A stretch of 17,633 nt of DNA. It comes from Gp22-AA3 sp964384905. GTDB lineage: Bacteria > Acidobacteriota > Polarisedimenticolia > Gp22-AA2. Position 1 is the stretch's first letter. Each line of letters starts with the position of its first letter. This document shows positions 7,761 through 14,655 of this stretch, in pieces. The stretch covers positions 1 through 17,633 of the forward strand of contig CAYLND010000069.1 in the NCBI GenBank assembly GCA_964384905.1, given 5' to 3'. Made by a program: the position numbers and the translations under genes. The notes under the pieces were generated by a model. The model had not been told where the DNA came from. It did no database searches and saw only the letters and a program-made list of their open reading frames with translations.

Positions 7761-10235
7761 CTAGAAAAGACGCATCTGTCGCGCCTCCCCCGCCGCCTCG
7801 TCGAACGACAGCGCGAGGTGCGGGAAGACCTGCTCGGCGATCGGGCGGAGCTGTTTCTCGACGTAATGGGCGTAGTCGATCGGCGCGCCGCGCCCGCGGG
7901 CCGGCTGCGGTCCCGACGTCGTCACGATGTACTCGACCAGCCGGTCGACCGGACCCTCGACGAGACGCGCCGCCTTGACGTGCGGCGGCGTCGTCGCGGT
8001 GTACTCCTCCAGCCCCTTGCGCAAGGCCTTGCGGTACACCAGGTGCTCGTCGTGCCGGCCCTCCTTCAGGTCGCGCACGAAGTCGCGCGTGTACGCCAGG
8101 ATGTCGTCGCGGCCGACGCCGCGGAACAACCGCTCGAACAGGCCGCGCTGGTAGATCTTGCTCAGCCCGGTCCAGTCGCGCCGCACCACCTCCATCCCGA
8201 CGAACACCACGCGGTCGCCCGCCGCCTCTCCGCTCGATTCGGCGCGGACGAGACCGGCGTAGCGCTTGCGCGCGCCGCCCGTGCCGTGACGCACCGACGG
8301 CAGGAAGAACTTCAGGAACAGCGTCTCGAACTCCAGCTCGAGATGGCTCTCGACGCGCCAGATCCGGGCGATCTCGTCGCGCACTTCGGTGTTGATCCGG
8401 TCGCGCAGCCGCACGCCGAGACGCGCCGCCTCGGCCTCCGAGCCGGGGCCCGCGAGACCTGAGGCGACGAACAGCGAGTCGGTGTCGCCGTACAGGACCC
8501 TGTGACCGAGCGTCTCGACCCGGTCGCGGGCCCAGCGCAGGACCCACTGCCCGAAGTGTGTGATGGCGTTCGCCACCGGCAGGGAGTAGAAGCGGCAGGC
8601 CGGTGTCGCGAGGACGCCGTAGAATGAGTTCATCAGGATCTTGATGGCGTGCGACCCGATCGCGTCGCGGCGGCGCTTCGCCTCCTCCCGCTGCGGGAAC
8701 AGCCGGGCCAGGAGCTCCGGCAGGATTCCCGGCTCGCGCCGGAAGCAGGCGCCGTTCGGGGCGCGGATCACCGTCGCGTCGTCGGGCGGCGACTCGTGCA
8801 CCAGCCCGAGCGGGTCGATGTTGAAGGTCCGGATCAGGCTCGGGTACAGGCTCTTGAAGTCGAACACCAGGACGTTGTCGTAAAGACCCGGCTGCGGATC
8901 GAGGACGGCTCCACCCGTGACCTCTTCCGACGCGCCCCCCGCCGCGGCGGCGTCGGCGCCGACCGAAGGCGCCACGCGACCGCGGCGGCGCAGCTCGTGC
9001 AGGTACAGGAAATCGAAGGAGGCGATGCTGGCCCCGACCCGGTCGAGCGGCATGCCGGTCAAGAGGCTGCGCCTGATCGCCAGGTCGAGGAGCTGCGCCT
9101 TGTCCAGGATCGCCAGCGCCAGACGCGCGTCGGCCAGGTTGTAGCGCACGAAGCCCGGCAGGTCGTCGCGGAATGCGCGTGTGATCGCCTCGGCCCGCTC
9201 GCGCGCCATGTCGGGGGCGCCGCCGGCGTCCCCGCCGCTCCCGAGAACGACCTTTCCCTCGCCCAGGATGGCGCGCGCCGCCGTGTCCAGCCGGTAGTCC
9301 TCCAGGCGAACGAACGAGCTGCGCAGCAGATCGATGCCGTCCAGGACGACGCGTCCGGTGATGTCGGCGCGCGAGCGGCCCCAGAAGGCGCGCTCGCGGA
9401 TCACCCGCGCCGCTCCCGGCGCGCGCCCCACCTCGAACGGCAGGTTGAAGCGCCGCGCCCGGGCGACCAGGACATCGAGATCGAAATCAATGACGTTCCA
9501 TCCCGTCAGGACGTCGAAATCGATCTCCCGCATGCGCGCGAACAGGGCCCGCAGGAGACCCTTTTCGTCGTCGCAGGCGATGACCCGCCCCGGCGCCGGC
9601 GCCGCGCCGCGCAGCGCCGCCGTCACCTTCTCCTGAGGGAGGGCGAGCAGGACCTCGTCCAGGCCCGCTCCGGCCAGGGCCGCCGAGTAGATCTCCTCCC
9701 CGCGCGGATCGGTCTCGAGGTCGATCGACAGGATCCGCAGGAGATCAGGTCCCGGACGGTGCTCGGCCGGCCTGACGACGGGATCGTCGAACAGGACGTC
9801 CACCCGGAACGGAGGATGGGGGCCACCCGCCGCCGCGTGTCCCGGCGGTCCCGCGCCCGCGGCGTCGATCTCGAGCGCGCCCCGGATGCCGCGATCGATC
9901 AGATACCGCATCGCGAAGCGGACGTCGTCCTCGAAGACGGGAAGCCCGGCGCGCTGCAGCGCGTCGCGCAGCGGCGGCGTCTGATCGGGCGTGTCGAGCT
10001 CGACGCGCGCGACCGCGTCGCCGCGCATCGTCGAGAGCGGCACCGGCCTCCGGCGGATGGCGCCGAGAGCGCCCGCCGCCTCAGAGTCGCTGGCGCGGAC
10101 GAAGAAGTACGGGACGAGCCGGCGGTCGCGCACCAGGAACGACCGGCCGTCCTCGAGACGGCCGAACAGGTGGACGACGGGCCGTCCCGCCTCGAGGCGG
10201 TAGGTGGGATGGAGGATGAAGCCCCTCACCGACAC
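7761..10235 (-). CDS. polB: Family B DNA polymerase (DNA polymerase II type)
   Basis: This is a DNA-templated polymerase with 3'-5' proofreading, used in E. coli for replication restart and damage tolerance. It has 824 residues (E. coli Pol II has 783), and its N-terminus GFILHPTYRL resembles that family. Exonuclease motifs are intact: Exo I Asp172/Glu174 (SIDLETD), Exo II in GWNVIDFDLDVL (~245-256), and Exo III YNLAD (365-369). Polymerase motifs are intact: motif A DFKSLYPS (459-466), motif B KILMNSFYG (532-540), and motif C YGDTDS (582-587) with Asp584 and Asp586. The C-terminus ends RQMRLF. Ala/Gly-rich insertions near 330-345 and 425-445 account for some extra length. The GTG at 10235 is preceded by an exceptionally good Shine-Dalgarno sequence. 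It is divergent from hemQ and upstream of acn on the same strand. Confidence 0.95.
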   Translation of the reverse strand: MSVRGFILHPTYRLEAGRPVVHLFGRLEDGRSFLVRDRRLVPYFFVRASDSEAAGALGAIRRRPVPLSTMRGDAVARVELDTPDQTPPLRDALQRAGLPVFEDDVRFAMRYLIDRGIRGALEIDAAGAGPPGHAAAGGPHPPFRVDVLFDDPVVRPAEHRPGPDLLRILSIDLETDPRGEEIYSAALAGAGLDEVLLALPQEKVTAALRGAAPAPGRVIACDDEKGLLRALFARMREIDFDVLTGWNVIDFDLDVLVARARRFNLPFEVGRAPGAARVIRERAFWGRSRADITGRVVLDGIDLLRSSFVRLEDYRLDTAARAILGEGKVVLGSGGDAGGAPDMARERAEAITRAFRDDLPGFVRYNLADARLALAILDKAQLLDLAIRRSLLTGMPLDRVGASIASFDFLYLHELRRRGRVAPSVGADAAAAGGASEEVTGGAVLDPQPGLYDNVLVFDFKSLYPSLIRTFNIDPLGLVHESPPDDATVIRAPNGACFRREPGILPELLARLFPQREEAKRRRDAIGSHAIKILMNSFYGVLATPACRFYSLPVANAITHFGQWVLRWARDRVETLGHRVLYGDTDSLFVASGLAGPGSEAEAARLGVRLRDRINTEVRDEIARIWRVESHLELEFETLFLKFFLPSVRHGTGGARKRYAGLVRAESSGEAAGDRVVFVGMEVVRRDWTGLSKIYQRGLFERLFRGVGRDDILAYTRDFVRDLKEGRHDEHLVYRKALRKGLEEYTATTPPHVKAARLVEGPVDRLVEYIVTTSGPQPARGRGAPIDYAHYVEKQLRPIAEQVFPHLALSFDEAAGEARQMRLF

Positions 10236-10236
10236 C

Positions 10237-10246
10237 GATCACCTCC
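10237..10246 (-). promoter_or_regulatory. Extended Shine-Dalgarno sequence of polB
   Basis: The minus strand reads GGAGGTGATC, ten continuous bases complementary to the usual 3' end of 16S rRNA. The GGAGG core is 6 bases before the polB GTG. It confirms that start and implies efficient initiation. Confidence 0.8.
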
Positions 10247-10296
10247 GGAGACTGCGCGCCAAGCCGGGTTCCGCCGGCATGATACCTGTTCCCCGG

Positions 10297-10325
10297 TTGT
10301 GAGGCCGCACGGGACGCGTTATAGT
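10297..10325 (+). promoter_or_regulatory. Sigma-70-like promoter of hemQ
   Basis: A TTGTGA -35 box (10297-10302) and a TATAGT -10 box (10320-10325) are separated by exactly 17 bases; four of six and five of six bases match the consensus. The expected start point, about base 10332, is only about three bases before the hemQ ATG. No Shine-Dalgarno sequence is present, so the transcript would be leaderless or nearly so. Confidence 0.6.
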
Positions 10326-10334
10326 GCCCGCGGC

Positions 10335-11162
10335 ATGCACAATCCGCAGGTTCCGGAAACCCTCGAAGGCTGGAGCGTCCTGCACCAGATGTTCCGCGTC
10401 CGCCGCGAGGCGCTCAAGGCGATCCCCGCGCCGCGGCGCAAGCAGATCGCCGAGGAGGCGTCGTCCCTTCTCGCGTCGCTCGAGGCGCGCCAGGAGGGTC
10501 CGTCCGCCGCGGTGAATCTCATCGGGCACAAGGGCGACCTGATGCTGATCCACTTCCGTAAGACGTTCGAGGAGCTGAGCCAGATCGAGCTGCGTGTCGC
10601 CCGTCTCGGCCTGCACGAGCACCTCGCGCCGACCTTCTCGTACGTCTCGATCGTCGAGCTCGGGCTGTACGACATGACCGGCAAGATCCACGCCGACCTC
10701 AAAGCACGCGGTCTCGAGGGCGGCACGGACGAGTTCGGGCGCGCTTTCGACGAGGAGATGGCGCGGCAGCGCGAGCGCGTCGCCGGCCGGCTGTTCTCGG
10801 AGATCCCGCGGCGCCGGCATGTCTGCTTCTATCCGATGAACAAGCGGCGGGGCGAGACGAAGAACTGGTACACCGTGCCGTTCGAGAGGCGCGCCGCCAT
10901 GATGCGCGAGCACGGCCTCATCGGCCGCGCCTACGGCTCCAGGGTGACCCAGATCATCTCCGGCTCGATCGGTCTCGACGACTGGGAGTGGGGCGTCGAT
11001 CTGTTCGCCGACGATCCGGTGGTCTTCAAGAAGCTGATCTACGAGATGCGCTTCGACGAGGCGAGCGCGGAGTATGCCGAGTTCGGCCCGTTCTACGTCG
11101 GGCTGCAGTTCGCCGCCGCCCACCTGCCCGCCTTTCTGGAAGGCGAGACGCCCGCCCTGTAG
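10335..11162 (+). CDS. hemQ: HemQ, coproheme decarboxylase (chlorite dismutase family)
   Basis: HemQ carries out the last step of the coproporphyrin-dependent heme pathway: peroxide-driven decarboxylation of two propionates of coproheme III to give heme b. The 275-residue protein shows the HemQ signature rather than that of true chlorite dismutase: Tyr166 and Lys170 in FYPMNK, Trp178 (NWYT), proximal His193 in MREHG, and Gln206 in VTQIISGS at the place where chlorite dismutase has the distal Arg. The fold hallmarks GSIGLDDWEWGVDLF and the C-terminal GPFYVGLQF are present. The frame stays open upstream into polB antisense sequence, but the ATG at 10335 is right after a promoter and gives the normal HemQ N-terminus. 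No other heme genes are in the window. Confidence 0.92.
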   Translation: MHNPQVPETLEGWSVLHQMFRVRREALKAIPAPRRKQIAEEASSLLASLEARQEGPSAAVNLIGHKGDLMLIHFRKTFEELSQIELRVARLGLHEHLAPTFSYVSIVELGLYDMTGKIHADLKARGLEGGTDEFGRAFDEEMARQRERVAGRLFSEIPRRRHVCFYPMNKRRGETKNWYTVPFERRAAMMREHGLIGRAYGSRVTQIISGSIGLDDWEWGVDLFADDPVVFKKLIYEMRFDEASAEYAEFGPFYVGLQFAAAHLPAFLEGETPAL

Positions 11163-11181
11163 CGATCGGTCCGCGCGCACG

Positions 11182-11199
11182 GCGCCGCGGCCCCGGCGC
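11182..11199. terminator. Possible GC-rich hairpin between hemQ and the MBL gene
   Basis: GCGCCG (11182-11187) and CGGCGC (11194-11199) form a 6-bp stem with a 6-base loop in the gap between the two converging genes. There is no T-run on either side, so it is not a classic intrinsic terminator. In such GC-rich DNA a 6-bp match can arise by chance. Confidence 0.3.
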
Positions 11200-11828
11200 T
11201 AGCTCCTGCGGGCCGCCGCGTCCTTCTTGACCAGGTCGGACGCGACCCGGCGACCGTCCTTCATGATCGGATCGCCGTGGCCGAAGCAGAGCACGTCGAA
11301 GTCGACCTCCAGGAGCCGCCGCGCCGAGTCGCGCGCCCGGGCGGCGTCGCTCATGTATTTGTCGGGCAGGAACTCCAGGCCCCTGCCGGTGACGTGCCAC
11401 AGATCGGTGACCAGGAGCACGCCCCGCTTCCCGCCCAGGTGGAGCGCGTGGTGCGCGCTCCCCGGGCCGGGCGCATGCACCGCCCTGATCCCGCCCGGCA
11501 GCACGTCGCCGTCCTTGTAGGTCGCGTCCGGCTTCTCGTCCAGGTCGCCATGTCCCGCCGGCGCATGCACCCTGACGCCGTGCTCCCGGCGATACCTCCA
11601 GGCGGAGCGCTGGTGGCCCGGCGAGGCGATCACCACCGCCTCGACCCGGCCCAGTCGAGCGAGCACGTCCGGATCGAGCGTCACCGGGTCGATCAGGACG
11701 ATCCGGCCGCCGTCCACCAGCGCGTAGGCGTCGCTCTGCGTCTTGATCCTCTCGTCCTGTATCTTGAAATGATGCAGCCCCGGCACAATCTCTTCGATCG
11801 ATCGCGCAACCGTCTTCGGCTCGGACAT
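11199..11828 (-). CDS. Metallo-beta-lactamase-fold protein with a degenerate metal motif
   Basis: The 209-residue protein has the MBL-fold layout: an N-terminal beta-sheet start (YALVDGGRIVLIDP), a motif II region at ASPGHQRSA (68-76), then AHH (125-127), LVTDLWH with Asp142, and CFGHGDP with His184. The canonical HxHxDH motif is reduced to GHQRS: only His72 remains, the first His is Gly71 and the Asp is Ser75. It resembles the MBL subgroup that has an HHxR signature, but is one step further degenerated. It could bind a single metal or have lost hydrolase activity. No signal peptide is visible, so it is probably cytoplasmic. The start at 11828 has a strong Shine-Dalgarno sequence. The substrate is unknown. 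It converges with hemQ and diverges from the copper lipoprotein gene. Confidence 0.8.
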   Translation of the reverse strand: MSEPKTVARSIEEIVPGLHHFKIQDERIKTQSDAYALVDGGRIVLIDPVTLDPDVLARLGRVEAVVIASPGHQRSAWRYRREHGVRVHAPAGHGDLDEKPDATYKDGDVLPGGIRAVHAPGPGSAHHALHLGGKRGVLLVTDLWHVTGRGLEFLPDKYMSDAARARDSARRLLEVDFDVLCFGHGDPIMKDGRRVASDLVKKDAAARRS

Positions 11829-11834
11829 GGCTCC

Positions 11835-11869
11835 CCTCCTGAGGCATCGGTTTTGGACACCGGATCATA
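11835..11869 (-). promoter_or_regulatory. -10 box and Shine-Dalgarno sequence of the MBL gene
   Basis: AGGAGG (11840-11835 on the minus strand) stands 6 bases before the ATG at 11828. A TATGAT hexamer at 11869-11864 matches five of six bases of the -10 consensus. No convincing -35 box is seen upstream. Confidence 0.45.
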
Positions 11870-11895
11870 TCGCGGTCGACTCGGCGTTTCATCGG

Positions 11896-11923
11896 CCGCC
11901 TGCGCTGCGAGGCGCACCGGCGG
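11896..11923. other. Imperfect inverted repeat in a divergent intergenic region
   Basis: CCGCC-TGCGC (11896-11905) pairs with GCGCA-CC-GGCGG (11912-11923), giving ten base pairs with a CC bulge and a 6-base loop. It lies upstream of both divergent promoters and could be an operator. It may also be a chance product of high GC content. Confidence 0.25.
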
Positions 11924-11933
11924 TGCGGGCCTG

Positions 11934-11962
11934 TTGACAGCGCGCAATGAGTTGACTACTGT
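11934..11962 (+). promoter_or_regulatory. Candidate promoter of the copper-site lipoprotein gene
   Basis: A perfect -35 hexamer TTGACA (11934-11939) is followed after 17 bases by TACTGT (11957-11962), which matches the -10 consensus at three of six positions only, including the key A2 and T6. The predicted start of transcription would fall at about 11969, beyond the first ATG (11965). Either the -10 box or the start codon is therefore misassigned. Confidence 0.4.
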
Positions 11963-11964
11963 GG

Positions 11965-12798
11965 ATGGCCTTGCGAACGCCGGACGCGTCGGACAGGCCG
12001 CTGCCATGCGGCGGGCGAGGCGATTGCGCGGCGCGCACCGCCACCGTTCGGGCCACTCTCCTCCTCGTCGTTGTCGTGGCCGTGGCGGGTTGCGCTCCGG
12101 AGCCGGCAGGACCGCCGCCACCTCCGGTCGGCGCGATTCCCGCGGGGCAGTCGATCGGCGGCGCCGCGATCGAAGGACGCGTCGTCTTCGCGGGCAAGCC
12201 GCCTGAAAGGCGCCCGATCCGGATGTCGAGCGAGGCGGTCTGCCACCGCCCTGGCGCCGAGACGTTGAGCGAGGACGTCATCGTGTCTCCCGACGGAGGG
12301 CTCCGGAATGTCTACGTGCACGTCACCTCCGGTCTCGGCGATCGCGTCTTCGCGCCGCCCGCGACCGCGGCGATCATGGACCAGGCCGGCTGCCTGTTCG
12401 CTCCGCACGTCCTCGACGCACAGGCCGACCAGATGATCGAGTTCGCCAACGGCGATCCCGTCGTGCACAACGTGCGCGCGGTCACCGAGAAGAACCGCTC
12501 GTTCAACGTCTCGATGCCCGGAAAAAGCGGGAAGAGGGTGCGCCGCTTCTTCTCGACGCCCGAGATCGTGAAGATTCGCTGCGACATCCACGCCTGGATG
12601 GGCGGTTTCATCGCGATCGATTCGCACCCGTTCCACCAGGTCACCGGCGACGACGGCTCGTTCGCGCTCAAGGGGCTCCCCGCCGGCGAGTATGTCGTCG
12701 AGGCCTGGCAGGAGAAGCTCGGCGCGCAGAAGCAGACCATCCAGGTGGCCGAGGGCGTGACGAAGACGATCGTCTTTACCTTCCGGGGCGCGCCGTGA
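11965..12798 (+). CDS. Lipoprotein with a plastocyanin-like copper site and a carboxypeptidase-regulatory-like domain
   Basis: The 277-residue protein has a hydrophobic stretch (~31-42) ending in a lipobox (VAGC, lipidated Cys43), then a Pro-rich linker. The body matches a family I know from Acidobacteria and Planctomycetes: IEGRVVFAGKPP, a DQAGCLFAPHVL block (Cys143, His148), and a cupredoxin-like site made of His168 (VVHNVRA), Cys206, His209 and Met212 in RCDIHAWM. The His-Cys-His-Met set is the ligand pattern of type-1 (blue) copper centres. The C-terminal part (GSFALKGLPAGEYVVEAWQE) is a beta-sandwich regulatory-like repeat. It is probably an extracytoplasmic electron carrier or copper protein anchored to a membrane (inference). 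The n-region of about 30 residues before the hydrophobic core is unusually long; no closer ATG or GTG exists in frame. The radical SAM gene follows 13 bases later. Confidence 0.8.
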   Translation: MALRTPDASDRPLPCGGRGDCAARTATVRATLLLVVVVAVAGCAPEPAGPPPPPVGAIPAGQSIGGAAIEGRVVFAGKPPERRPIRMSSEAVCHRPGAETLSEDVIVSPDGGLRNVYVHVTSGLGDRVFAPPATAAIMDQAGCLFAPHVLDAQADQMIEFANGDPVVHNVRAVTEKNRSFNVSMPGKSGKRVRRFFSTPEIVKIRCDIHAWMGGFIAIDSHPFHQVTGDDGSFALKGLPAGEYVVEAWQEKLGAQKQTIQVAEGVTKTIVFTFRGAP

Positions 12799-12811
12799 GC
12801 GGGAGGGCCTC

Positions 12812-14575
12812 ATGACCGCCGCACCGGCCGCGCGCACCCTGACCGTCGTCCTGGTCAAGCCGTCGCGCTACGACGACGACGGCTACGTCGTGAGGCACTG
12901 GCGCGGAGTCCTGCCGAGCAACACGCTGGCCGCGATGCACTCGCTCACCGAGCAGGTGGCGGCCTCGGGCGTCCTGGGACCGGATGTCGCGGTGCGCCTC
13001 CAGGCGTACGACGAGACCGTCCACTCGGTCGATCCGGCCGCGATCGTCCGCCGGCACGGTCCGCGCCGTCCCGGCGACGTCACCGTGATGGCCCTGGTCG
13101 CCGTGCAGACGAACCAGTGGCCGCGCGCGGCCGACCTCGTCCTGGAGTTCCGCCGGCGCGGGCTGCCGGTCCTGGTCGGCGGCTTCCACGTCAGCGGCAT
13201 CCTCGAGCTGTTCCCCGACCCGACACCCGAGCTCCGGGAGCTGCTCGATGCCGGGGCCACGCTGGTGCACGGCGAGATCGAGGAGGCCTGGGGCCCGATC
13301 CTGCAGGACGCGCTGGCCGGCCGGCTGCCGTCGCGCTACGACATCCACGAACGGCCCGGTCTCGAGGCGGCGCCCCTGCCGCACATCCCGCCGCGCTACA
13401 TGCGGCGCTTCGCCTACCCGCACATGGCGACGGTCGACGTAGGGCGCGGCTGTCCGTTCAACTGCTCGTTCTGCTCGATCATCAACGTGCAGGGGAAGAC
13501 GATGCGTCACCGCGACCCGGCCGCCATCGAGCGCTCGGTGCGCGACCACTGGAGGCGCGGCATCGACTACTACTTCTTCACCGACGACAACTTCTCGCGT
13601 AATCCCTGCTGGGAAGCGGTGTTTGACTCCCTGATCCGCCTGCGCGAGGAGGAGGGCGTGCGCATCGACTTCATGATGCAGGTCGACGCGCTCGCCTGGA
13701 AGATCCCGCGTTTCATCGACAAGGCCGCCCGCGCCGGGAGCAGCCAGGTGTTCATCGGCATGGAGTCGATCCGGCCGGCTAATCTCAAGGCGGCCGGCAA
13801 GACGCAGAACAAGGCGCGCGAGTACCGCGACATGATCGACACCTGGCACCGGGCCGGCATCGCCTGCCACGTCGGCTACATCCTCGGCTTCCCCGACGAC
13901 ACGCCGGAGACCATCGCCGAGGACGTGCGCGACCTCGTCGAGGTCCTCGAGGTCGACCAGGCGTCGTTCTTCATGCTCACCCCGATCCCCGGCTCGCACG
14001 ACCACCTCGAGATGGTCCGGAAGAAGATCCCGCTCGACGCCGACCCGGGCGACTACGACTCGTTCCATCCGGTGATGCGCCACCCGCGCATGACCGGCGA
14101 GCAGTGGCTGGCCGCCTATCGCCGGGCCTGGCGCGATTTCTATTCGTTCGACGCCATGCGGCGCGCCCTGCTGCGCGCCAACCACAGGACCTACTGGGGC
14201 CTGTTCAAGAACTATCTCTGGTACCGGGCGGCGATGATCGAGGACGCCCACCCGATGATCACAGGCTTCGTGCGTCTCAAGGATCGAACGCAGCGCCGCC
14301 GCGGCCATGCCATCGAGGGGCGTCTGGCCCATCTGCGCCGCCGCCTGCCCGAGGTGTGCGGTCAGCTGCGCGCCTACGCCCGCCTGTTCGTCGAGATGCA
14401 GGATCTGTGGCTGCAGACCCGGCACATCGCGCCGCCGTCGCTGATGTCCCGCCTGCGGCTTCCCGCCCTGCCGGCGCGGGCGCGACGCCACGTGGAGCCG
14501 TCGCCGCCGCCGATCGCCGCGCTCGCCTGCACCGCCGCCTTCAGCCTGGCGCTGGTGGGCGGCCGGACGAAGTGA
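12812..14575 (+). CDS. B12-binding-domain radical SAM protein
   Basis: The 587-residue protein resembles the BchE-like class of radical SAM enzymes. Residues ~10-170 look like a cobalamin-binding Rossmann domain, with VVLVKPSRY at the start and LPVLVGGFHVSG near the end. The radical SAM core follows, with the cluster motif CPFNCSFC (Cys214, Cys218, Cys221), FFTDDNF, MQVDALAW, FIGMES, and GYILGFPDDTPETI. TPIPGSHDH leads into a C-terminal helical part, and the last ~20 residues (IAALACTAAFSLAL) are hydrophobic, perhaps a membrane tether. Such enzymes use SAM, and often methylcobalamin, for methylation, ring formation or C-C chemistry on lipids, pigments or natural products; the substrate here is unknown. 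GGGAGGG lies 4 bases upstream of the ATG. It is 13 bases downstream of the copper lipoprotein, so the two probably form one transcription unit. Confidence 0.88.
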   Translation: MTAAPAARTLTVVLVKPSRYDDDGYVVRHWRGVLPSNTLAAMHSLTEQVAASGVLGPDVAVRLQAYDETVHSVDPAAIVRRHGPRRPGDVTVMALVAVQTNQWPRAADLVLEFRRRGLPVLVGGFHVSGILELFPDPTPELRELLDAGATLVHGEIEEAWGPILQDALAGRLPSRYDIHERPGLEAAPLPHIPPRYMRRFAYPHMATVDVGRGCPFNCSFCSIINVQGKTMRHRDPAAIERSVRDHWRRGIDYYFFTDDNFSRNPCWEAVFDSLIRLREEEGVRIDFMMQVDALAWKIPRFIDKAARAGSSQVFIGMESIRPANLKAAGKTQNKAREYRDMIDTWHRAGIACHVGYILGFPDDTPETIAEDVRDLVEVLEVDQASFFMLTPIPGSHDHLEMVRKKIPLDADPGDYDSFHPVMRHPRMTGEQWLAAYRRAWRDFYSFDAMRRALLRANHRTYWGLFKNYLWYRAAMIEDAHPMITGFVRLKDRTQRRRGHAIEGRLAHLRRRLPEVCGQLRAYARLFVEMQDLWLQTRHIAPPSLMSRLRLPALPARARRHVEPSPPPIAALACTAAFSLALVGGRTK

Positions 14576-14589
14576 CCCTCGTCGATCGC

Positions 14590-14615
14590 CCGGCGGCCGC
14601 GGGTGCGGCCGCCGG
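14590..14615. terminator. Perfect 11-bp GC hairpin after the radical SAM gene
   Basis: An 11-bp perfect inverted repeat (14590-14600 with 14605-14615) encloses a 4-base loop, GGGT. It starts 15 bases past the radical SAM stop codon and ends before the candidate -10 box of the next gene. There is no T-run, so termination would be Rho-dependent or atypical; mRNA 3'-end protection is another possibility. Each arm contains a full GCGGCCGC octamer. Confidence 0.55.
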
Positions 14616-14622
14616 AACCGCG

Positions 14623-14650
14623 TGCTAGGATCGCGCCCCGTGAAGGAGGT
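14623..14650 (+). promoter_or_regulatory. Candidate -10 box and strong Shine-Dalgarno sequence of the PuuD-like gene
   Basis: TGCTAGGAT (14623-14631) reads as an extended -10 element (TGn plus TAGGAT, four of six bases). No -35 box is seen. AAGGAGGT (14643-14650) lies 5 bases before the ATG at 14656 and firmly sets that start. Confidence 0.5.
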
Positions 14651-14655
14651 CCCGC

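Noticed and set aside
8649..10334. Upstream extension of the hemQ frame through polB antisense sequence
   Set aside because: The frame is merely open because of GC content. The HemQ homology begins near the ATG at 10335, which follows a promoter, while the opposite strand encodes a complete DNA polymerase.
12776..14491. 571-codon minus-strand frame opposite the radical SAM gene
   Set aside because: It is rich in Arg, Asp, His and Val with no motif. The plus strand holds the CxxxCxxC cluster and the rest of the radical SAM core.
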